Shown here one piece after another: positions 38,285 to 52,076 of a DNA stretch of 64,000 bases (within the stretch, counting starts at the first letter, position 1; each line of letters opens with the position of its first letter). This stretch comes from Anoplolepis gracilipes (Eukaryota; Arthropoda; Insecta; Hymenoptera; Formicidae). The stretch lies in the NCBI RefSeq assembly GCF_047496725.1, contig NC_132976.1, forward strand, positions 5,292,501 to 5,356,500, written 5' to 3'. A program made the position numbers and the translations under genes. The notes under the pieces are model-generated. The model ran no database searches. It had not been told where the DNA came from and was given only the letters and a program-made list of their open reading frames with translations.

Positions 38285-41200
38285 GTAAGTCTTATCGAAT
38301 CTTTGCTCTTATCTCTATTTGCGATACCGCAATTAAACCGTTCGCATTTAATTTTGTGTTTAATTATCTATGATCTGCATTCCCCGAAATTTTGTTTCGA
38401 TGCTAAATACAATATTATGTGCATACTAAATTTTAAATTTAGTCTATATTATATTTGTAGTATCAATTTTCATATTTTAATTTTATAAACTAACAAATTT
38501 AAAATTTAATTCTATATTTGCCATCAATTTTTATAGGTAATTTTTATAGATGGTAATTGAATTTATATTTATATTTGGGCGGCATATATTAGATAGATAT
38601 TTGTTTACACTAAATTATAATAAATTCGTTGCCTGTGTGAAATGTCATTTAGTATGAGTCTTGACTATATTAGTTTTAATTAAGAATATCGCGACGGAAA
38701 TATTTAAATTAATTAAAGCTTTTCCTGGCAGCGCGGAAAATAATATGCAAGTTAATGTTTCATGAAATATACGCACAAACACGTACATTATATTATTAAC
38801 GATTAAACGAGCATAATGCGCAATTCGCTCTTTGCTACGCGCACTGCAGTGTAACTACATTTAAAAATGTTATTTAACGGTAAATGCTCGAATTAGCTTT
38901 AGTGTGCATTTATTTAACAACGTGCAACATGAGCAACGAATTAAATATTAGATCAAAAGATATTCGTTATGTATTCGTCTGGATTAAATATTTACAGCTG
39001 TTGGCTGTTGATTTCAACATGTAATTTCTGTCTGAGTGAACGAGAAGAAGCTTATTGTTAGTTAACTCTAGTAACTTTAATAACTCAACATTTGAAAGAG
39101 GATAGGATTTTTTATGCACATATTAAAAAATTAATTTTTCTATTGAATGCTAAATTTGAAAGAGGTATTGCATTATTTTCATATTACAAGTTTATTCTGA
39201 TCAGATTTATAGATAAAACATGATAAACAGATGTCTTAAAAAATTACACATTACATGTGTAGAAAGAATTATTTAAAGGAATGTTTATAAAAACAATTTG
39301 ATATGTTTTGATATTTCATAGATTCCAATCAGGCTTATACAAATAAATCCAAACCAAATGTGCTTACATCTAACACTATTTAACCGCCAATATCGAACTA
39401 AACTTTATTATCGGATGTTTCAATTAATGAGCGGAAATGTGGCTTTATTATTGATTTACGTGCGCGCGTTGTATATTATCGTTCGCACGGAAACATGCAA
39501 ATTAAACCATTCTCACGATAATTTCCGGGACAAGAAGCTAAAATGGAGCTTCTTCCTGGTACTTTATCACGAGAAATCAAATTTAAATTTAAGGCATAAT
39601 TAGTACTAATTTATTCCTAATTTTGTCTGGAATTTCCTGCTAATTGGTAGGAATATTAAATTCGAAATTAAAACAACAATTTAACAATAAATTCTAATTT
39701 ATTAAATTGTTAAGTTAACATTCATAACTATAATATTTCACTTATTTTACCTGAATTTGATTTTTCTCATGTCGGAGATATCAGGTTAACGGAGGTGAAA
39801 ATCCACGTGCAAGCCATATAGCGGCAAGCCCTCATAAAGTATACACTCGCTATTCAACGATGCGACTGCGCCGGCCCGATAAACCGATATAATCCTCCGT
39901 TCAGTCGGCAGCGTTGCTTAGTCAACAAAGGGAGGCGAGACGGTGGTGGGCCTTGTCATCATTGCTCGGGGGATTCGAAAGAGGGAAAGAGGCCGCCCGT
40001 CGTCGAAGCCGTCACATCATCGTCGTCGCCGCGGTGCTTTTTAATCGTCCCGTCTCCGCAAAAGAGCAGATCAAACGCCTCGTGCGCAGAAATTACACGG
40101 GTCGAATGCGAAGTGAAATAGGAAACGGTATAGAATGGAGGAGAATCGGGATCGAAAGGGAAAGAGAGGAAAAACAATGGAAGGGGGGGGGGAGGAGAAT
40201 TCGCTGGGCCGCAGAGGGAAACAGAAATCGATTCGTGATGGGTCGAGAGCTACGGCCTCCCATCCATACCCTCTCCAATTATTCGCCCGCGCGACATTAA
40301 TTAAGCAAGATAATTTGCTCTCATACCGCTCGCTGCCCAATATGGCATCCACGGCTACGTCGGCCTTCTCGCGTTCATATTTTAATGATTCGAGTACGCC
40401 CGAGGGCTCGTTCTAGTTGGAAATATAATTTCGCCGATGCTGTGAGGGAAAGAAAGAGAGGAAGAGAAACAGCGACCAAGCGAAAAATATTTACGTATAC
40501 ACCGTCCGTCCGTCTGCGTGAGCATTTCTATATGCGTGTCAGAAACGTACAAATGGGGATGGAAAAGCTTAAAAAAGGAATAAAAAGCGGGGATATGTTG
40601 TCTGAATGAATAATGAAAAAATGTACAGAAAAGTACATCATGTTAGATTATAACGCGACCGTTGAAACCGAGGAGAGCAAGGTAAAGAGAAGAAATGATG
40701 GGAAAGGAATACTTAAACGAGAAAGAGAAACGATGCGTCGTTAGCGTGCCGACCGCGACTCGTTATCATGTATCGCTTCGTAATTACTATTATATATACA
40801 GTTGCCAAGCCGGGGACGATGTAGAGTGTAGAGTGTGTTTAGTACATGTTTGATATCGACGCGCCGATTTCATTTAGTAATTGTAATAAATATAACAACA
40901 AACATATACGATCTTGCGTTTCTCACGATGTTCTTTGTTTCGTGTCGCTTGGAGATGAGATTGATAAATTTAATCGGCGGAATTTTTAATGAACGATGTA
41001 TACTCACGGATCTAACAAGGATACATATTCGTTGTCGCACTATAATTTTTTAAATATCTATTTTAAAATGAGAGAAAATATTATTCTTTTTTTTTTCATG
41101 TATGATATAAATGAATTGTATCGTATGCAATTTTCATCCATATTCCATTTCATTTTAAACTCGTCGAAAAATAAAATAAAATAATTTTAAATGAAATAGT

Positions 41201-41689
41201 TTGCACGCATGATGACACTTTGTCGCACTGATAAGAGCGACGAATGAGAAATTATTAATTTTGCAAAAAATCGAATATTCGAGTACTAACTGCAATATAT
41301 GTAATAATAAACGCGATAACCAATGTATTGAAAATTATAAGGGAATTTCTAATTCTCCATGCGCTTATGAGAAGACGAGTTTAGTTTAACAGTGACATTG
41401 ACAGCATATCCAAACGCTAATTATACCGCATTTATTATTAATATAATATTCTCGGTATCAATTACAAGGTATTTGCAATCTATAAAATAATATGAATCCG
41501 ATCTGAAATAAGGAAATTAATAAAAAAATGCTATTTTTACAATGAGATTTATTTATTATTAATTACGCTCGTTTAAATCATCATATTTACATGTATTTTT
41601 AGAGGTAATTTAATAGGTAATACGCAGTATATGTTATCATATATTTATCAATAATAAATAGATAGAATAATTATAATCAATAGAATAGG

Positions 41690-41789
41690 GTTTCCTGAAA
41701 AAACATGGAAACCTGAGAGCTGACATGATAACGAGTTAGATGGGAATCCTCAGGGAATTTTTGTATACCTCAGGAGAAATCAGGAAATG

Positions 41790-41847
<58 letters not shown>

Positions 41848-42318
41848 TCATAGAATTTTATTGAGACTCAGGCAGTTTTTTTTTAAATTTTCTTTTTAAT
41901 AATTTTGTTTTTGCTGTAAATTATAAATGTACATATATATATCTTTCTAAGACTTGTTTATGCCCATCTCTGTTTCAATGTCAAAATATTCAACAAAATA
42001 TTCAACATGCAATACATATGCTTTATTTTAATCTTTAGTGATAAACAATGAAAATGTTATGAAAAGTTAAAAATTTTTATTTTAATTAAAACTATTCAAT
42101 TTTTTCCGTACATTTATCAATTTTGCATTTGAAACTTGTAGTTCTGTGTTTTTCCTCGATGAAAATTGTATGAGTAAAAAGCATCGGAAAACGCGTACAA
42201 TAAAAAAATTTAGAAAATTGCATAAAAAAATGTGTAAAAAATATTCTCTTTACCTGGAATTTGGAACAAAAATACCTGAAAGATCAAATAATTTTTTACA
42301 AGATTTGAGTAAACATCC
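41690..42318 (-). mobile_element. TIR-element family, copy 2 (inverted relative to copy 1)
   Basis: Read on the minus strand, its right end gives TGTTTACTCAAATCTTGTAA followed by CAGGTATTTTTGTTC, close to the left end of copy 1 at 23913 (TGTCTACTCAAATCTCGTTA, CAGGTATTTTTGTTC). Its left end shares AAACATGGAAA, and its middle ATAAAATTCTATGAG, with the right part of copy 1. A 52-bp (TA)n tract lies inside. The 64-codon ORF at 42146-42340 is part of this repeat. Confidence 0.8.
41793..41845. repeat. (TA)n microsatellite inside the mobile element
   Basis: About 53 bp of uninterrupted TA within copy 2 of the TIR element. Confidence 0.93.
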
Positions 42319-45300
42319 TATAAATGACATGGTGTATTAAACAAAAAAGATCATAAAAGCTAAGCACATTATTAGTCTGTAAATTTTATATTTACATTTA
42401 ATACCGAAGTATGTTTCTTCTACTCGATTTTGATGGGGAGTAAAAAAATGTAGTATACCATACTATATATGAGCGTGGGATAATGTGCCATATAGTACTT
42501 ACAGGCTCAAAAATAAGAGAAATAGTACCTATATATACTATAACGTACACGTGCAAGTTAACCGCGTAAGTATGTATATATTCACGAAGCGTTCGTTACG
42601 AAACCATTTTAGTCAATCCTTTAAACCACGCGGTTTAATACCTAAATCTCTCCGTCACGTAGGGAGAGCATGGCGTGCAAGCACGAGCAACAGTTCTCCC
42701 ACGTCGCGTATTTTCGTTTCATTAAATTTAATGACCGACCATATTTCGGTGTATCCGGCGACGAGTCCTTTTTGGGACAGCAATTTGCGTTTCGGAGGGG
42801 TTTACCGGACGATGAAAATACAGTTTCAGGCAGTTTGGCATCCAGACGCACGGGAGACAACTCTCATCGTTACTTCCCGCTTTTCCCTGGTCGCGACGGA
42901 ATCAATTAAACAGTCGCCCGGGCGATTGATCGATAAGTGCGTCGGCAGAGTACCAAGTATAGAACAAGATAAATTACATCTATAAAATTTAGCATTGAAC
43001 GGATGCATGTACGTGTGGGATTACGGATAATAATTACTTAAATCAATTAGTGTCGCGGCAAATATCGAGCTATGCAGCAAACGAATATGTTGAATAAATT
43101 TATCTGCAATTTATTTGCAAGTATAATAACCTTTAATTAGCTCTGGAATTGGTTAACGTTTCTCATTAACATTCAATTGTGCGTTAACAACAACGTTGAT
43201 GAAGTATATCCTGACTCTCGTGTGACTGAAATTCCATCAATTGGGATACTAAATAATTATGAATTATCATTCACAACGATATACGCAACTTCTAATATAA
43301 TCAAGATTAATTGCATATGTTTGATGATATATTCTATTTTCACGTGTTCGGAATCAATGTTTCTGTTGCTCAAATATTGAGGTAAACAATGGATGACACA
43401 GAAAGATATATTTTGCTTTCGCTAGTAGAATAATAAAATACAAATAACAATTCGTTGAATTCCCTTTTTTTTATACATCGAATATCACCGATTAACTGTG
43501 TAAATAAAATTTTATCTTACTATTCTATTAAAGGATTCTTTATAAGACTAAATTTAAGATTGTTTTCAGAATCAAGAAACATTTTCATATTTAATTTTCA
43601 TTATTTACAAAGTAACACATTTAATATGCGCTTAATATATTAAATGCACAAGCCACTTGCGACGCACGATATTTTACACGGCACTTCCGAATTTTGCGAT
43701 CGCAACATGCCATTTCGCGCTTCGAGACAACAGAGATAGATTTGAGTAAGAGTTAAACTTGAAGCCGAAGAAAACGAAATCAATGGTTGGATCGACGTGT
43801 AAATCATATTCCTCGCGACTCTCGTCTTGTCAGAGCACATATATGTCTTCAACATGTAGTAAATAAAGAGGTCGTGATGTTTGATTATCATACATGTGAA
43901 GATATGATATGCATGATGGCGACACCATATGGCATGAGAAAAGAGACTATAGATAGAAAACGAAGACGCTCCTATCCTGTCCTTATCGGGCAATCGATTG
44001 AATTTTAATCGAGTTAAACAAACCGACTGTCGCAGCGAAAATATCATGCTAACGCAGTGAATTATTCGCGGCACACTGATAATCGATTAATGCATTTTAA
44101 TGTGCGCGCAGTGCATGAAATGCTTATTACAGCATTATCATGAATCGTTTGGATGCATAACTTTCTTTTTAGGATATAAACCTTGCAGGTATTTTGCTTT
44201 CTCACATCAAAGTGTACCCGTAAGGGAGTTATGTATAATTTTGTATATAATATATAATTTATAATTTTTCTTTTAATAAATAAAGGATTATATCTACATA
44301 TATCGCGCATTTTAACATAAATAAATAAATATGCAAGTTAAAATTACAAGTAAATATTTGTGGAATATAATATTTGAGAATATAATTAGATTTGCTGGTT
44401 GTTTACGCAACAGATTTCGGTCGAATAAAATCTCGCGATAAACGATACGTTATACATCATAAGAAAATGAGCATTACGTAAATTAATTTATAATTGTGCA
44501 AAATTTTATAACGCAATAAAATAAAGTTATGTGAAATAGTGTTTTTTTTTAGTTTTAAACTAATTGCTAATTAAACAATTGAAATGTTACTTTTTATCCT
44601 AATGTGTTTAATTTAATTATTTTAATCTATTTTGCAATTTATGCATTATAATGCGATTTGAAAATAATTTGGCATTATTAATAATTAACAAATTACATTT
44701 AGATCGGCAAAAAATTTAAAGCATTGGATCGAAAATATTTAACTTTGTATGCATTGTTAAAAAATAATATAGAATATTAATTTTTATACTTGTCACTTGG
44801 ATTCGTACTTGAAACAATAAATGAAAAAATCGCGAGAAATACACGCTTTGATAAAGGTCTATCATTGCAATACAGTCACGTATTGTTTATCAAAAGTTTA
44901 TTAATCATTAATCAAAATCATGATCGTAGCCTAATTATTTCTCGATACTTGTTAGGATCGTGCTTCCAAGAAGAATTTAACGGAGTCTCGCAATTACTTC
45001 TCGCTCGAATTGTGCCTGATAATAAACATTATGTAAAAATCTCGAAAATACCATGCACAATTAATTTGTTATTGCTTCGAAATATTCAACATTTTGTAAT
45101 ATAAATTTAGGCTGAAATTTAGGCTATTATCTGTACTTCTTGTATTTCAAATTAATTTGATGATTAAACCAACATCGTATCTAACATAGAGTTAACATTC
45201 ATTTAAAAAATATAATTTTTTATTTATAAATGAATGTAATATTATCATTTTACTTATTTAATATCATTTTACAAATTTTCATATATTCTGAAAAGACATT

Positions 45301-46478
45301 TCTTTTTTTTTAAATTTGAAATTTGTTAATTGTATTGTTAATTTTTAATTAAATAGCGTAAAAGGAAGTAAATGGCGGGCGTGTAACATACACTTTATAA
45401 TAATATTCTAATGCGAATAAAAAATGATAATCGAAATTAAAAATAAAATACATGACTTTATATTCGTAATATGATTAAAAATAAAATAATAAAATAAAAT
45501 TCTCCCCGTGCAATTTTAACGGATGGGGAGAACCATCGCGTCTTGCGACATTATCAAAATGATTAAATCAGAGTGGCATCTCCGCTTAATTATCATTACG
45601 ACTCTCCCTTAGATTTTGTTTTAGGGACGATAGTGACATTGGTTGCGTGTATTTATAATATTACTAAAGATTTATTATGTGCATGTGTGCCCGTTACATA
45701 TAAATTATTATAATCGATTTGGCTTCTACAAAAAACACATATGTATAGACATTTAGATTTTTTATTTCTTTTCCTTTTTTTAAAGAAATTCTAAATTATC
45801 AAGAACACTAAATTGGAATATTAAATTATTTTTATGTAAATTCAATTTTATCTTCCACTTTCGAAAAGTTTTCTGAACATCTAATGAACTTTTGAACTTA
45901 TATGCCGGATGAGCACGTGAATATATTCTCGGCGCTTTATTCTGTATAAACCATATCTTTCTCTCTTTTTAATTTCCAACCCCCTTGGTTCTGGCGGTAA
46001 CAAACAGGGTAACAAATATGACGGACGGGACGGAGAGAGAGGTAACAAATGGTAAGAAAGATCCTTTGTCTAAATACAAAAAAATAACATCTCGCTGACG
46101 GTTAAAAGATGGAGCGTATCGCAACAACGGGTAGAAAGTTGTTGTCGGTCTCCGGCAAGGGTGAAAAAGAGTGGAGCGAGGGGCGTGAAAAGGGGAGATC
46201 GGGCAGGATCCAACTGTGCATCTAAGAGATCGCATCTGATTTATACGGCGCGAAAACACGAATTCGACTGCATTCTATCTCGACACCTTGCATTAAAGCA
46301 TTTCTCTGAGGAACTGCTACGTTTATTGGATTATTGTCGGGGGACGTCTGGATTTCTCATGCCATTAACCTTGTTATTACTTAGTCGTTAGGCGCTTCCG
46401 TTTTTATGTACAATAACGCGGAGCAAATAAAATATGCGTTCGCTCTTGTCGACTTTACGATGGACTCGCCAACGTATG

Positions 46479-46531
46479 CGTACGTGCGTGCGTGCGTGCG
46501 TACATGCGTGCATACGTGCGTGCGTGCGTGT
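46479..46531. repeat. (TGCG)n tetranucleotide repeat, interrupted
   Basis: ACGTGCGTGCGTGCGTGCG with ACATGCGTGCATACG interruptions. It can form partial self-complementary stretches (GCGTACGC-like). Cys/Val/Arg-rich ORFs across it are artefacts. Confidence 0.88.
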
Positions 46532-48153
46532 ATGAATAAACCGGGACTAAAGCGAACACAAGGCATGCACTGTACGTTAATTGTACATTTTTTATGACGA
46601 TACTTTCAAACTATTTCATAATTAACATCTGTTCAAAGTTACTGTAATATTTTACGGTCTACTTCAGTAATTGAACAAATATTTCGAACAAAAGCTCTCT
46701 GCAGATTTGCCTTCGACGATATTACCTACAGTTTTTTACTTCATAGTTTTTTTTATTCATTAAGAAAGAAGACGTTTTTTATGTTACTTAATTTTACAAA
46801 TCATACAAATTAGTCAATTCATGTAAGAAATAAAATTTCACAGTTTTTCATGTAGTTACTACAGGGATTTGAAATTGTCAACACCTTGATTCAATTTAAT
46901 TACTTCTTTCACCCATGCAATACATTGTGATTGTAATTTGTTTTCTACGAGAGGAAATTTATATCTCGTAATATTAATGATGTAATATTAATGTAGATGT
47001 CTCTTTGTCGTCTCGTTACAACGCAGTACCGTGCATAAAGTGATAAAATGCTCGGTCATCCATCATTCCGCGAGCAGCTAATTGGCCGCCATTGGCCTGC
47101 GGTAGTATACGATGAAGAAAACCCTTGAAGAAGCGCGTTACGTGGCTATTAACGTAACGCAAAGTGCCTGCGTACCTGACGATAAGATCCGAAGTGCGTG
47201 CAGTCATGCAGAAAAATCTTGTCTTCCTCTGATGCGAGAGGCGGTAAAGGCTCGTGATTAACGATTGCGTGCCGGAATACGATTGCAAGAACGACGCGAC
47301 GGCGGTCTAACTACCCAAATATCTATTTTCACCGCTCGTTTTCCATCTCTTGCTCTAATGCACGACGATTAGGCCTGTCGGATTACGCGGTCGATAAGAC
47401 GTCCGTTCTCCGTCGTTCCGCTTCGCAAACTTGATAACAACTACTTTCTTATCCAAGAAATTCGCACGAGGATTGTTTCCATCCTCAAGCGCAGAAAATT
47501 CACAATTTTTCGCGGTCTTTTTTGTCCAAGTATATTTTATAACGAGCGCACTTTCATGGAGCATATTTATCTTTTTATCATATCATATAATTATATATTT
47601 ATATGCTCTTTATGCTGTAATTACACTTCTTTTTCATATCTTGCGTATTTTATATTTTGCGAACCTAACGTAAACGACCATTAACTGTTCAGTAATGAGA
47701 ATTTCTTCTACTTAATGATTCTTCAAGGGTTATTATACATTGTAATATGTAGATATTACACAAATTTTATACTGCTTGTGGATTGTGGATGCGCGCGTGT
47801 ATAACGTTTTTCATGCAGGTATACGACTGCGTCGAAAGATACCTGCATTATTGCACCGCGCGCGGTCTCCCCGCATAATGCGCAGGGCCAAACGACAATT
47901 AGGCCTCACGTATTGTGCCTCACAACAATGGTTATTTTTCATTGCTTGTACCTAGTTGAGAGTTGAGTGCGTGCACCCTTTTTTCCCGCGACTACGTCGC
48001 AGGAAGGCGATACTATATGCGAGTATGTCGCTCGAAAATCGTCGTGCAGGAAATCTCTCGCAGCACGCGAGCTTGCTGCGGGGAATATTAAGATTAAAAA
48101 AAGCCTTTTTTATGTTTATCTTTTTATAGCGCAAATACTGCAACTTCATAATT

Positions 48154-48566
48154 TACACTGAAAAAAAAATCGGGTAACAAAGACCAACAATAAGTCTCAC
48201 CGTTGCAGAAATTTTGTTACAACAACTGCAATCGAGTCAGATTAATAATCTGAAAGATAATAATTTGAATTAAAAAATTTAGTTAACAGTAAAAAAATGT
48301 CGAAAGCATAGTTGTATCAATCATTCCATAAGGTTGATTTAACTGCGTAATAAAAGTAAGTAATTTGTGTGTATTTACGATCAATAATGTGTTGACTTTA
48401 TCTTATTAAACTAAATTTTTAATTTGTTTTTAACTTTAAACAAGATGTTAAAAGGGCGCAACAATTTTACTGAAATATAATTACGATAGTTAGTTGGCCA
48501 AATCCAACTCTGAGATTAAATTCGTTTAACTCGATTCGAGTTTTACCTAATCTTTTTTATAGTGTA
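48154..48566. mobile_element. MITE-like element with TACACTG/TATAGTGTA ends
   Basis: The left end TACACTGAAAAAAAAATCGG and the inverse of the right end, TACACTATAAAAAAGATTAG, match at most positions over about 24 bp, both continuing GGTAA. Interior is AT-rich without an ORF. No clear target-site duplication, so the class is unknown. Confidence 0.6.
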
Positions 48567-48775
48567 CAGATAAATTAGTCTAACTCTAAAATCGGACGAT
48601 AATAATATGTTATCAGTTATCATTCTTCAATAATAACATGTATTGCAATTAATTTTTTTATGCAATCTTTTCTGTTTGCCACATAATTTTATGCAGGGAT
48701 GTATTCTGCTGCAGAGGTAAACAATTATATTACATACGGTTACAACTATAATATCCTCTGAAAAACAATTTGTCG

Positions 48776-48851
48776 ATTATGGTTTTCTTCTTCTCTCCTT
48801 TTCATTATCTCTATCCCTTTGCCGATCCTTTTCGCTTGTACGGCCGGAGAA
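48776..48851. repeat. dispersed direct repeat, copy 1
   Basis: ATGGTTTTCTTCTTCTCTCC, TTTTCATTATCTCT, GATCCTTTTCGCT and GGAGAA occur in the same order as at 49150-49227. It is pyrimidine-rich, but the ATGGTT and GATCCTTTTCGCT blocks are not simple sequence. Confidence 0.75.
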
Positions 48852-49149
48852 GTCCATTCAGACAGAGTTTGCTTGCATATTCATTGTTTCCTCTCTATGT
48901 GTGAGTTGCTCATCGTCATCATCGTCGCCATTGTTGCCATTGACATCCGGATGTACATAGAGAACAAAATGGAAAAGAGGAGATCTTGTGTTAGGATATT
49001 ACTATTGCAATTTTCTCCTTGAATATTCCTACGTTACTTTTATTTGTAAAAATTTCTCGATTCTGATCTCGCACCTGTTTTAGAAAAAAAGGAAGCTGTT
49101 TACTCGGTTACGAGCAGTATAAAGAAATCTGCACGTTCGTGCGAGTTCG

Positions 49150-49227
49150 ACTATGGTTCTCTTCTTCTCTCCTTTTCACTACTTCTGTCTCTCCCCTGAT
49201 CCTTTTCGCTAGTGCAGGCTGGAGAAA
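49150..49227. repeat. dispersed direct repeat, copy 2
   Basis: ATGGTTCTCTTCTTCTCTCC, TTTTCACTACTTCTGTC, GATCCTTTTCGCT and GCTGGAGAA, about 374 bp after copy 1. A third, much weaker pyrimidine-rich match may lie near 49345-49440. Confidence 0.75.
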
Positions 49228-52054
49228 TAACGTGAGGAAGGAGAAGAATGGTAAACTAATCGTTGTTCCTACGTGGAAGGATGTGCGTCTGCATCTTTAA
49301 AGATGCTACCATATGTATACCGTGTATTGCCAGTTCGGCCTTCCTAACCATTTTCATTGCTCCTTCTTCTCTCTTTCGTTCCTTCTATCTTTTTCGCTCT
49401 TTCTCTCTCCTCTGTCTCTCCTGTTGCATTGTGCAGACTGAATTGTACGTTCGCCGTTGAATCGCAGCGTATGCAACACTTGACGCCTGTATACGGTGCG
49501 GCTACCGCATTGCACCGTGGCGACCTCAAAAAGAGGCACTAGAAAACGCGTTAACGCCGTAAATCATGTGCCTCCGTGATGTGTATTTTTTTTTCTCCTT
49601 TCCTTCTCTCTCCCCGACATACGGCAACGAAAGGCGCAGCGCAACGTAATCGCTAACAGGTGCGCCGGGTCTGATTAGTCGCAGCGTAAATGGAAGCGCG
49701 GGAATTGCGCCGACAAAATGACGCACCACCGTTCTCCACCCGCGGCGCAACGTATATTTCATGTTCCTTTTCCTTTACAAGTTACGAGGGGCTCTAGGAG
49801 AAAATTGTAGCGCGATAAATAAATCAAAGTCGTTAATGGTTCGCCGGCTTTCGCCGCGGCTATTTAAGCGTGATCACGTTTTTTTATATAATTTCCATTT
49901 TGCACCCTTGGATTCACTTTGCGATTTCTTGATACGAGAAGAATACGAGCGCGACGGAAATGCCCGCGATCGGCGATGTGAGAAAAATCGAGCGAGAAAA
50001 ATTGCAAAACTTTTCTTACGTCTCTACGAGAGCTACACTATTATCCGACGAGATCCGCGCCTTCTCCTCCGCGCGTTTTTGCTCACCGAGGATTAGTTCC
50101 ACTCAAGAAAGCGATGAGGTTGCATGAATCCATCAGGAGAATTGCCGACGCGATGCAGTTGAGCATCTTAACAACTTCAGTTGCGGTCCACGTATAAAAA
50201 AAATATGATTCCACTTCATTATTGCAAATTGAGTTTGCGAGGCATTCTCGAGAGTGCTTTTAAGCTCCTTACGCTTCTCTAATGCTTGTGTATTTCATAT
50301 GCATTGCCGCGGGTTGAACGAAATCTGTCAGTATTATATTTTGCAAAACGAAGATGCACAGTTTGTTTCATTAAACGTGGCTTGGCTGCGGAGAGATTCT
50401 CCTAGGAAATCTTGAACACGCCAACGATAATTGTTATACGACTGGTGGTATAATATTACTCTGTGATTACACCTCGATAAATGTAGAGCTTGTGCTATAA
50501 AATCCTTAGTTTTGAGACAGAAACTCTCATCCGTACAATAGATGACTCGACTAAAATTATTTTGTGGGTATCTAATGAAAAATCTCAACGAATTTATGTT
50601 GAAAATGATGTCATTTATCACATTCATGAGATGAACTACTTGATCTTATATTATAAGATATAATATATTGAATTATACCAATATCATGTTGTTATTAAAA
50701 AATAGTATAATATGCGAAGTATGTTTTAACGCGCGTCGTCATAAAACTTTTCTATAAAAATAATTCTTCATTTGTCAATCAATTGAGAGGATAGTCTTTT
50801 TATAAAATCTCCTTATAATTGTATAAAATTATAAAGGGCATAAGCGGCATACATAATAGCGGTAACTGAAGTGAACATTTTCTCGTCACCCGTTATGTTC
50901 TTTTAATCGGCAAATTATCATCATCGAGACGAATAATCAGCTGCAAGTACGCGCCCATTAAGCGGCATATGAACACGACTAATAACAGGGCAAAAAGGGC
51001 GTGCGTTGCATATGAAAACGATAAAAAAAAATAAAAAAGATTAAAGGGGAAGTATGCGGAAGGAGGAGAAAAAAAGAAACAGGAAGAAGGAGAGAAAGAG
51101 AGCCACGAGAGAAAAAGCTTCCAGTCGTGAAGATACGACCGTATTGAATGCGGAAAACTTAACCATTAATTATGTTTTTCATCCACTAATTATCCTTGCG
51201 CACTTTTGTTAATTAGTTAGCTAGTTGCGCGAAAAGCATATTTGTACCCACAAAGCGCACGAAATTATGCAAGTAACAAGAATTTTCTGGTTCATACGTC
51301 GAGAGTTGGAAATAATCATCTCCTGTGTACACGACGGCAATAACATGGACAACATCGACAATTCTCGCGATTCACCGGAGAACGTTCCGACGTGCATCGC
51401 ATGCAACGCGAGCGAATCGCGCTGTGCGATGCGCTCTCGGATAAAAAAAAAGGACGCCGTTTTAAAATTGTCGACGAGTTTCTCGTATTTATTTTGTCGC
51501 CTGCGGCGGCGGTTTTCGATGTAAACGATATGGAAAACGCGCGATTTCAGGCCAAACCAGGGCAAAATTTCTCTCTCCCTTTTCCTTTTTCTTTTTTTTT
51601 TCCACATTGGCAAACTGAAAAAGCTGTGATAAAAAATGCGACGAGAGGCAACGCCGGAATTGGTTATTTCGCAGCAAGTCCGGAAATGTATTTTTTATAT
51701 TACGGCATGCTGTGCCAGAGAATGTAACGAGTTGCTCTTCGGTGGATTCACGTGTCGTCGCGATGGTATTTTAATTTCCTCTCACGGGAAATTGCAGGTG
51801 CAAGAAAAATACGAATTTGTGACGGTATGAAAAATGTGTGCGCTCCGAATTATATCTATTATATTTCTACTGCAGCATTTTTGAAATCTTAATAATACGC
51901 CATCATAATATTTTATTCACACATACGTACACATTGAATAACAAAATAATTATTACAGATTTAATATTTTAATTACATTAAAAAGCCAACACATAAATAC
52001 TACGAGATAAGGACTTAGATTATGTTATGAATACATTAGGTTCGTATACAGGAT

Positions 52055-52076
52055 CAGAGAGAGAGAGAGAGAGAGA
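52055..52076. repeat. (GA)n microsatellite
   Basis: About 22 bp of GA followed by CAGACAGA. Confidence 0.85.

Noticed and set aside
42146..42340. Lys-rich 64-codon ORF
   Set aside because: Lies inside copy 2 of the TIR element; it is repeat DNA with no domain.
42485..42985. 166-codon ORF with overlapping frames
   Set aside because: Checked as a possible second Ig exon of the otk-like gene; it lacks the Cys-Trp-Cys pattern and DSGxYxC motif.
51392..51727. 111-codon ORF in a CpG-rich island
   Set aside because: Overlapped by ORFs in other frames and strands; no domain or splice context.
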